Origin: Methylomonas sp. UP202
GTDB taxonomy: Bacteria > Pseudomonadota > Gammaproteobacteria > Methylococcales > Methylomonadaceae
Assembly (NCBI RefSeq): GCF_029910655.1
Contig: NZ_CP123897.1
Location: 310,001 to 374,000, forward strand
DNA: 64,000 bases
Reading direction: 5' to 3'
Under the pieces are notes generated by a model that saw only the letters and a program-made list of their open reading frames with translations, searched no databases and was not told the DNA's origin. Positions 55,115-62,500 of this stretch are shown piece by piece. The stretch's first letter is position 1. Every line of letters starts with the position of its first letter. Both the position numbers and the translations under genes were made by a program.

Positions 55115-58054
55115 ATGTCGGTTTTTTGGCACGTATTGAGTAATACGATATCGAGAAAGTTAGTTGGCCAAGTTCGCGGTTCCGTATTGGTTAACTTTAT
55201 AATGGTTCTGTCGGTAGTCTTAATTAGCTGGATCACCCCCCCGGCGGAAGCGGCGACGAACTGGGAACCAGTCTCGACCAGCCAAGTGACGGTGAAGGTA
55301 GCCAACCCGGTGCGCAACCGACGTGCGGCGGACGCGACGGTGGCGGTGACGCTGAACAACGTCAGCGGCCAAAGCCTGAAAGGCCCGTTCCGGCTGGTCA
55401 TCGTCGGCCTGAGTCCGGCGGCGAAAGTGGCTATCGGCAACGCCAGCGGCACCACCGCGGCCGGCGAAGCCTACTACGACCTGACCGGCTATCTCGGCAA
55501 CGACATCACGCCCGGCGGCAGCGGTCTGGTCTCGGTCATCGTCACCGGCGGCGGCCCCAATACCTTCAGCTTCACGACCCGGCTGGAACGCCAAGTGCAA
55601 AGCCCAGCGCTGGCCGTCAAAATCACCAGCCCGGCCACGCTCTTAACCGTCGGCCACACCCCGCAAACCGTCAAAGGCACCGTCAACGACCCCAGTGCCC
55701 AAGTCACCCTGAACGGCGCGCCGGTCACTCACGGCAACGGCAGCTTTCAAGCCGACGTCGCACTGGAAGAAGGCCACAACACCATCACCGCACGGGCGGT
55801 CAACGCCCAGGGCGAAGACGTTAGCGACACCATCTCGCTATCGCTGGACATGACCCCGCCCTACCTGACCGTCGAATCGCCGAAAAACGGCGACACCGTC
55901 CGCACCGACCACATCGCCGTGTCCGGCCTGATCAACGACATCGTACGCGGCACCGTCGCCGCCGGCCAAGCCAACGTCAAAGTCAACGGCATCGCCGCCA
56001 CGATCGCCAACCGCAGCTACCTGGCCCAAAACATCCCGCTCGCCGTCGGCACCAACACCCTCAAAATCGACGCCGCCGACAACGTCGGCAACACCAGCAG
56101 CCTCAGCCTGCAAGTCAGCTACCAACCACTGGCGCCGCAACACATCGAACTGCTCGGCGGCCAAAACCAAAGCGGCAAGATCAACAGCGTGCTGGCCCAA
56201 ACCCTCAAAGTCAAACTGCTGGACGGCGCAAACCAAGCGGTCGCGGGCAAACCTGTCATCTTCCGCGTCACCGAAGGCGACGGCATCGTCGGCGCCGGCA
56301 ACAGCGACCAAGGCCAAGGCGTCCTGGTTCAAACCGACGCCCAAGGCATCGCCGCCACCGCCTTCAAACTCGGTAGCCGAGCCGGCAGCGGCAACCAACG
56401 GGTCCGCGCCACCTCGGTCGGCTTCGACGGCGAAGCCCTGTTTTATGCCAGCGCCACAGTCGGGGCCGGCGGCAAAGTCACCGTCAACAGCGGCAACAAC
56501 CAACGCGGCGCGGTCGGCCAAGCGCTGCCGCTACCCTTCGTCGTCGCCGTGGTCGACGACGGCGCCAACGTCGTGCCCGGCGCCCAAATAGAATTCAAAG
56601 TCACCCAAGGCAGCGGCCGCTTCCAAAACGGCCAAACCACGCTGACCGCCACCACCGACAGCGACGGGCGGGCCACCGCCGAATTCACGCTCGGCAGCGA
56701 AGACGGCCTCGACGTCCACCGCGTCACCGCCACCCTGGTTGGCACCAGCCTCTACGCCGGCTTCACCGCCTCCGCGCTAAAAACCGGCAACGCCGGCCAA
56801 ACCAGCATCAGCGGCGTCGTGCTCGACAACCAAGAACACCCACTGCCGAACGTCACCGTCCGAGTCGACGGCACCACCCGCGAAGCACAAACCGACGCCC
56901 AAGGCCAATTCAAAATCAGCGAAGTCCCGGTCGGCGCGGTACGCCTGGTCGCCGACGGCAGCACCACCAGCGCCGAAGGCGAATGGCCCACGCTCGCCTT
57001 CAACCTCGTCACCATCGCCGGTGCCGACAACCCGCTATCGGCGCCGGTCTACCTGGTCAAACTCGACACCGTCAACGCCAAAACCGTCGGCGACCAAGAC
57101 GTCACGCTGACCCTGCCCGACGTGCCCGGCTTCGCGTTGGAAGTCAAACGCGGCTCGGTCACCTTCCCGGACGGCAAGAAGACCGGCAAGCTCTCGGTCA
57201 CTCCGGTCAACGCCAGCAAAATCCCGATGGCGCCGCCCAACGGCATGCAACCGCAATTTATCGTCACCATCCAACCGGTCGGGGCCAAATTCGACCCGCC
57301 GGCCCGACTGACCCTGCCCAACGTCGACGGCCACAAACCCGGCGCGCAAGTGGAAATGTACTCCTACGACCACGACCTGGAAGAATTCGTAGCGATTGGG
57401 TTAGGGACGGTCAGCACCGACGGCAGCATCATTAAATCCAATGACGGCGTGGGAGTGATTAAGGCGGGCTGGCATTGCGGCAGTCAACCGGGGGGCAGTG
57501 GTTGCGCATATTCCGCGGAATGCCAGACTTGTAGCGGAAACTGCCAGCTAAGCAATAAGCCGGATGGGCAAATTCCCGGCGCTGCAAAATGTACTTTGTG
57601 CAGCAGTGGAAGCAAAGTACCACCAAAAACGGAAGCAGAGTGTTGCGCCGACGATACAGTATCGAATCATCCAGTCTCGGACCCAAATACGAATGGCTGG
57701 GTAGACTGTTGCAACGGGTCAAAAATCGTTTGCAACAAGCCATATGCTAATACCTATCCTCTTCACGATTTGTTGACTCAATGTGATAAAGAACACGAGG
57801 CACAGCATTTTGGAGATATTGACTGTCCTACCGGTGCAGATGAATGTAAAACGTCTAGACCTTTCTTTAAGCCCGGGCGAGATCCTGCCGATGGGGAGTG
57901 CGATGCATATAAGGTATCAGTGAATTGTTTGAATGCTTATAACTGCGGCGGAGATGCCACGTGTCAGCAAAACATTAATTTTTATGTGAATCAGTATAAA
58001 GGAATTGCAAACGGAAAAACGGATGCGGCTGGTAAGCCTAAATGTTTTCCATGA
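55115..58054 (+). CDS. Exported Ig-like protein with HEAQH metallopeptidase-like C-terminal domain
   Basis: A 979-residue paralogue of the protein at 50409. The different N-terminus has a signal helix (about 22-47, ending PPAEA), then the same beta, Ig-like, Big_1-like and carboxypeptidase-regulatory-like order up to WHCGSQPGGSGC. The tip (about 800-979) is unrelated to the first copy and Cys-rich. It holds KEHEAQHF (His894, Glu895, His898), an HExxH zinc-protease signature, and GECDAYK (Glu928), a plausible third ligand. The C-x-AYK...CL context recalls small HExxH domains at the ends of secreted toxins. The linker shares NKPDGQ with the first copy. A toxic protease function is inferred, not shown. 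Confidence 0.76.
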   Translation: MSVFWHVLSNTISRKLVGQVRGSVLVNFIMVLSVVLISWITPPAEAATNWEPVSTSQVTVKVANPVRNRRAADATVAVTLNNVSGQSLKGPFRLVIVGLSPAAKVAIGNASGTTAAGEAYYDLTGYLGNDITPGGSGLVSVIVTGGGPNTFSFTTRLERQVQSPALAVKITSPATLLTVGHTPQTVKGTVNDPSAQVTLNGAPVTHGNGSFQADVALEEGHNTITARAVNAQGEDVSDTISLSLDMTPPYLTVESPKNGDTVRTDHIAVSGLINDIVRGTVAAGQANVKVNGIAATIANRSYLAQNIPLAVGTNTLKIDAADNVGNTSSLSLQVSYQPLAPQHIELLGGQNQSGKINSVLAQTLKVKLLDGANQAVAGKPVIFRVTEGDGIVGAGNSDQGQGVLVQTDAQGIAATAFKLGSRAGSGNQRVRATSVGFDGEALFYASATVGAGGKVTVNSGNNQRGAVGQALPLPFVVAVVDDGANVVPGAQIEFKVTQGSGRFQNGQTTLTATTDSDGRATAEFTLGSEDGLDVHRVTATLVGTSLYAGFTASALKTGNAGQTSISGVVLDNQEHPLPNVTVRVDGTTREAQTDAQGQFKISEVPVGAVRLVADGSTTSAEGEWPTLAFNLVTIAGADNPLSAPVYLVKLDTVNAKTVGDQDVTLTLPDVPGFALEVKRGSVTFPDGKKTGKLSVTPVNASKIPMAPPNGMQPQFIVTIQPVGAKFDPPARLTLPNVDGHKPGAQVEMYSYDHDLEEFVAIGLGTVSTDGSIIKSNDGVGVIKAGWHCGSQPGGSGCAYSAECQTCSGNCQLSNKPDGQIPGAAKCTLCSSGSKVPPKTEAECCADDTVSNHPVSDPNTNGWVDCCNGSKIVCNKPYANTYPLHDLLTQCDKEHEAQHFGDIDCPTGADECKTSRPFFKPGRDPADGECDAYKVSVNCLNAYNCGGDATCQQNINFYVNQYKGIANGKTDAAGKPKCFP
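55250..57508 (+). repeat. Core repeat copy B (2,259 bases)
   Basis: Direct repeat of 50565-52823 in the same orientation. Homologous recombination between the copies would remove exactly 4,685 bases and join the first N-terminus to the second C-terminal domain without shifting frame. Confidence 0.95.
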
Positions 58055-58089
58055 CTTTATGTGAAGCTTAATTTTATGGAGAAATTAAA

Positions 58090-58404
58090 ATGAATTTTAA
58101 GGTGCTGTTATTTCTATGCTTTGGGTTCTTTGGCTTTAATGCTGCTGCGTCAGCGGAAGAGTGCTCTTTGCCTCTTACTGATCAACAAATAAAGGATATT
58201 GTTGATCAGGAGAGGTTAAAAAGATCTGATTTACCAAGGTCGTTTGATAAACAAGGCTGGCGTGTAACAAAAAAAGGATGTTATTACCTATACATGGAAA
58301 GCTATGAGCCTGAAATTCCAGATGTTTTTCATGTTTTTCGTATAAATCGAAATGGTTTGATTGTTGATGTTATTGATGGTCAAGCAAAAATACTACCGCC
58401 TTAA
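58090..58404 (+). CDS. Small exported protein, candidate immunity protein 1
   Basis: A 104-residue protein with a signal peptide (about 1-22, ending AASAEE), GGAG upstream, 35 bases after the HEAQH gene. The mature part has two Cys (ECSLP and KGCYYLY), likely a disulfide. It shares RSDLP, a following Phe, RV, C-x-YLY and the closing G-x-x-V with the next gene, so the two are paralogues from a tandem duplication. It is strongly AT-rich. The location suggests protection from, or assistance to, the upstream tip domain. No family recognised. Confidence 0.68.
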   Translation: MNFKVLLFLCFGFFGFNAAASAEECSLPLTDQQIKDIVDQERLKRSDLPRSFDKQGWRVTKKGCYYLYMESYEPEIPDVFHVFRINRNGLIVDVIDGQAKILPP

Positions 58405-58419
58405 ATTCCCGAGGTTGCC

Positions 58420-58731
58420 ATGAAATTTTTTTGTTTTCTACGATTTTTGGCTTTGTTGTTGATTCTATTGGTAAATACAGCGATTGCGGAGGGGGCGATA
58501 GATTGTCCGGAAAAAGTATTTACAGAACAGGAGTTGACTGTGGTGGTTAAACAATTGAGGGAAAGCCGAAGCGACTTGCCGCAAGCGTTTAAACGTCCTT
58601 TGGTGAGAGTTAGCAGGCTAAGATGTTTGTATTTGTATTTTGAATACAACGATTCTGATTTTTCGAATAATTATAATGTTTTTACATTTGATCCGTACGG
58701 CGAGTTGGTGGAGTTTTCGGTAACTAACTAG
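58420..58731 (+). CDS. Small exported protein, candidate immunity protein 2
   Basis: A 103-residue paralogue of the preceding gene, 15 bases downstream with GAGG before the ATG. The signal peptide is about 1-23. Common features are FTEQEL/LTDQQI, RSDLP, RV and RCLYLY, with Cys in AIDCPEK and RCLYLY. Divergence is much greater than in the core repeats, as expected for immunity-type genes kept for different specificities. Function is inferred from layout. Confidence 0.68.
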   Translation: MKFFCFLRFLALLLILLVNTAIAEGAIDCPEKVFTEQELTVVVKQLRESRSDLPQAFKRPLVRVSRLRCLYLYFEYNDSDFSNNYNVFTFDPYGELVEFSVTN

Positions 58732-58779
58732 AATGTTGGGGTCTGTTTTAAGTTTGGTTGAATTGTTATATGTAATTTA

Positions 58780-59535
58780 ATGAAAATATTGAATCAGTTG
58801 AAGGTTAAAGTTTTTTTTGTTGTTTTAATTTTTATATCGTTTTTAACGTTAGGCAATGCCGACGAAAAATGGGTTGCGGACGAAATATTCACGCAAATGT
58901 CCGAGATGCGTAAGGAAATTGGCTCGCTGAAAGGAAGAGTGGCTGACCTTGAGCAAAAACTTACCGAAAGCAAGCCCAAATTGATTCCAATACCGCTGGT
59001 TGGAAATGAGTCGATGACTTTAGGCAAAGCCGACGCTACGATTGCGATCTTGGAGTTTTCTGATTACGAATGCCCATTTTGCGGAAAGCATTACAAAAAC
59101 GTTTTCCCCAAACTGCGCGAAAGTTATATCGATAAAGGCAAGGTTAAATACGTGATGAAGGATTTTCCGCTGGATTTCCACGCTCATGCCAAAAAGGCCT
59201 CGTTGGCCGCGCGTTGCGCGGGCGAGCAGAAGCAATACTGGGCGATGCATGATGCAATTTTCGAGGCCCGCGGGCAGGCTAGCGACGAATTAATTGCCAG
59301 CGTTGCGCAACAACACAAATTGGATGAATCCGCATTGAAGAAGTGTCTTGACGACCCGGCGCAATTGATAAAGGTACAGAACGACATCGCGCTTGGCAGT
59401 CGTTTGGGCGTTAACGGTACGCCTGCGTTCTTAATTGGGCGGATCAAGGATAAACAGTTAGTCGATTACCGGCGCTTCGACGGCATGCAGTCGTTCGAAA
59501 CCTTCGTCGCCGCGATCGACAGTTTAAAAAAGTAA
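58780..59535 (+). CDS. DsbA-family thiol:disulfide oxidoreductase
   Basis: A 251-residue exported thioredoxin-fold protein. The signal or anchor helix is about 8-26. A coiled-coil stretch (about 35-62, MSEMRKEIGSLKGRVADLEQ) may dimerise it. The DsbA-like domain has EFSDYECPFCGKHY with active-site CPFC, and the cis-Pro loop GVNGTPAFLIG. Such proteins make or isomerise disulfides in the periplasm. The genes just upstream encode Cys-rich tips and two-Cys small proteins, so it is a likely dedicated folding helper. It resembles the DSBA/Com1-like group rather than E. coli DsbA. Confidence 0.88.
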   Translation: MKILNQLKVKVFFVVLIFISFLTLGNADEKWVADEIFTQMSEMRKEIGSLKGRVADLEQKLTESKPKLIPIPLVGNESMTLGKADATIAILEFSDYECPFCGKHYKNVFPKLRESYIDKGKVKYVMKDFPLDFHAHAKKASLAARCAGEQKQYWAMHDAIFEARGQASDELIASVAQQHKLDESALKKCLDDPAQLIKVQNDIALGSRLGVNGTPAFLIGRIKDKQLVDYRRFDGMQSFETFVAAIDSLKK

Positions 59536-59571
59536 TATTCGAAGCGTCTGCGGTATCGGGAGATAAAGACG

Positions 59572-62500
59572 ATGAACACTCAGGTCATGAAAGCTTTTTA
59601 TGTGTTGGTCTTGTTGTTGGGGCTTGCTGGAAGCGGGCAATCGGCGGCCAACGTGCTGGATGAGAACTGCGTCGTCAATATTCTCAACCGAACCGTACAG
59701 GTCGGCAAGGATGGTGCTTGGTCGATGCCTAACGTGCCCTCGCAAATGGGCCGGGTCAGAGCCAGGGCGACTTGCACCAAGCTGGGCGACACCTTCTCCG
59801 GAGAAAGCGATTACTTCAATATTGTCCAAAACGGCATCGTTAACGTGCCGGACATTACGTTTGAGAATATTGAACCCATCCCTGTTAGCCTGAAGGTCAG
59901 CGAACCCACAGTCGAAACTCTCTCCAGCCAAGGCGCAACCGCGCAGTTAAAGGTTGAAGCGACCTACCGCGACGGTACCGTCAAAAACGTCACCGCCTCC
60001 TCGAACGGTACAAACTATAGTTCCAGCAACCCGGCTATTGTGTCGGTCAACGCCGAAGGCTTGGTTACCGCAGTCTCCAGCGGTAGCGTATTGATCACTG
60101 CCCGGAAGGATGAAGTCGTCGCCTTCAAACGCATCAGCGTGTCGACAACCGGAGATGCCGATAACGACGGTCTGCCGGACGATTTCGAGCTGGCCAACGG
60201 TTTGAACCCGAACGATCCTCTCGACGCGCAAGAAGACCCCGATAACGACGGTTTGACGACCAAACGCGAGTACCAGTTGGGCACTAATTTCCGTTTGGCG
60301 GATACCGACGGCGACGGCTTAAGCGACGGCATTGAAGTCGCCGGCTCCAACGGCTACACCACCGATCCGCTGAAAGCCGACAGCGACGGCGACGGTGTAA
60401 ACGACAACGATGAAATCCTCGCCGGTTACAACCCGACCGACGGTACTGACGGCGGCGGTCGCAGTTTTGTCGAGCTGATCGTCGCGCCGGCCAATCCGAC
60501 GATGACGTTCAATACGGTTTATAACGAGGCCAATTTACAGGTGAAAGTGTCCGGCAAGCGCGGAAACGGCACGCTTGAGGACATTACCGCTAAATCCACC
60601 GGCACTAGTTACAGCTCCAGCAACTTGAGCGTTGTTAGCTTCGGTGCCAAGGACGGTTTATTGTTTGCAGGCCAGGCCGGAACCGCGAATTTAACGGTTC
60701 GTAACGGCGGATTGGAAAAAACCGTCACAGTCACCGTCGGTTCGTTCAGCCCGACCGCGCTATCGTCGATTTCAATCCCCGGTTATGCCAACAATGTCGA
60801 TGTTGCCGGCGATTTTGCCTATGTTGCCGCTGGAAGCAAGGGCTTACAAATCGTTAACGTTGCCAACCATGCCGGCCCGACTATAGTTGGTAGCCTGGAT
60901 ACTGCGGGTACCGCGATCGACGTCAGGGTGGTTGGTAACGTGGTTTATCTTGCCGACGGCGAAGATGGTTTGCAGATTATTGACGTCAGCGATCCGGCCA
61001 ATCCTCTTCTACTCGCCTCTTACGAAACGGCGGGCGTCGCGCAAGACGTCAAAATCGACAACCAATTCGCCTACGTTGCCGACGGTAACGGTGGCCTGGA
61101 AATCGTGGATGTCCATAAACCCGCGCAACCGATCGCGGCTGGCTCTCTCGGTGGACTCGGCGAAGCTAAAGGTGTGGATGCGCAAGGTAATATCGTGGCC
61201 GTGGTCGCTGGAACTTCGCTGCATATCATTGATGTAACCGACAAAGCCAATCCTGTTAAAAAAGGCAGCCTTAGTATCGGTCCGGTAAAAGACGTTGCCG
61301 TCAAGGACCGTTACGCGTATGTCTCGGCCTATACCTCCGGCTTCAAGGCAGTCAATATCGGCGACCCGACCAATCCGACCATCGTCGCGTCCGATGCGGC
61401 GTTTTATCCGTACGACGTTGAATTGACCGATAGCTTTGCGTTTTTCGCCGAAGTCTTGTTTGTCAATTCAGTCCCGTACGTCAATATCGAAGACCCGGAA
61501 TCCGCGGTGTTTCAAGGCACTGTCGACTTTAGAAATTTCAACGACTACAACGGCACCGGCGTCGCGCTGGATTCCAACTACGTTTACCTGACCGCATCCA
61601 GTTCAATCTCCGATTTCGAAGCGAACGGTACCTCGACGTTATTGATCGGACAATACCGTTTGACAGAAGACAAGGGTGGCGTCGCGCCGACGATAGAGAT
61701 CAGCGAGCCGCCGCAAGATACCGTTGTTGTCGAAGGCAAAAAGGTTACCGTGACGGCGACCGCCGATGACGATATCGGCGTGAAGTCGGTCTCGTTCATC
61801 GTAGACGGTCAAACGGTCTACACCGATACCTCTCGGCCTTATCAATATCCGGTAACCGTTCCGTTCGGCACCGTCGGCAACACGATAACCGTCGTGGCCA
61901 AGGCAATCGATTTCGGCGGTAACGAGCAAACTTCAACCAATTTAACCTTGACCGTGCAAGCGGATACCGACCGCGACGGTTTGAGCGACGAGCAAGAAGC
62001 CATTTACGGTTCTAACGTTAACGACACCGATTCCGACGACGATGGTCTTTCCGACGGCGACGAAGTCGACATGCACACCAACCCGATCGATACCGATTCC
62101 GACGACGACGGCGTTCCCGACGGGACCGAGGTGCAAAACGGTACCGATCCTTTGAATCCCGACGTAACGCCGCCGACGGTGTCCGTAACGTCGCCGGCCG
62201 ACGCATCGATCGACATTCCGGAGAACAATCCGATCATTGTCAGCTTCGGCGAGCCTTTGTCCGCCAAATCGATTAATGCCGATTCCATTACCGTTTTTCA
62301 AGGTTTGTTGGAAGGGGGCGCCAAGATTGCCGGGAAGGTGCGACTGTCGAGCGACGGCTTGCAACTGATTTTTACGCCCTCCGATTTGTTGGCGGACTAT
62401 ACCGAATATAAGGTTGTAGTCGCCGGAGTGCGCGATCGCGCGGGAAATCCGATCGCGACTCCCTATTCGTTCCATTACAAAACCGGAAACACTGTCGATA

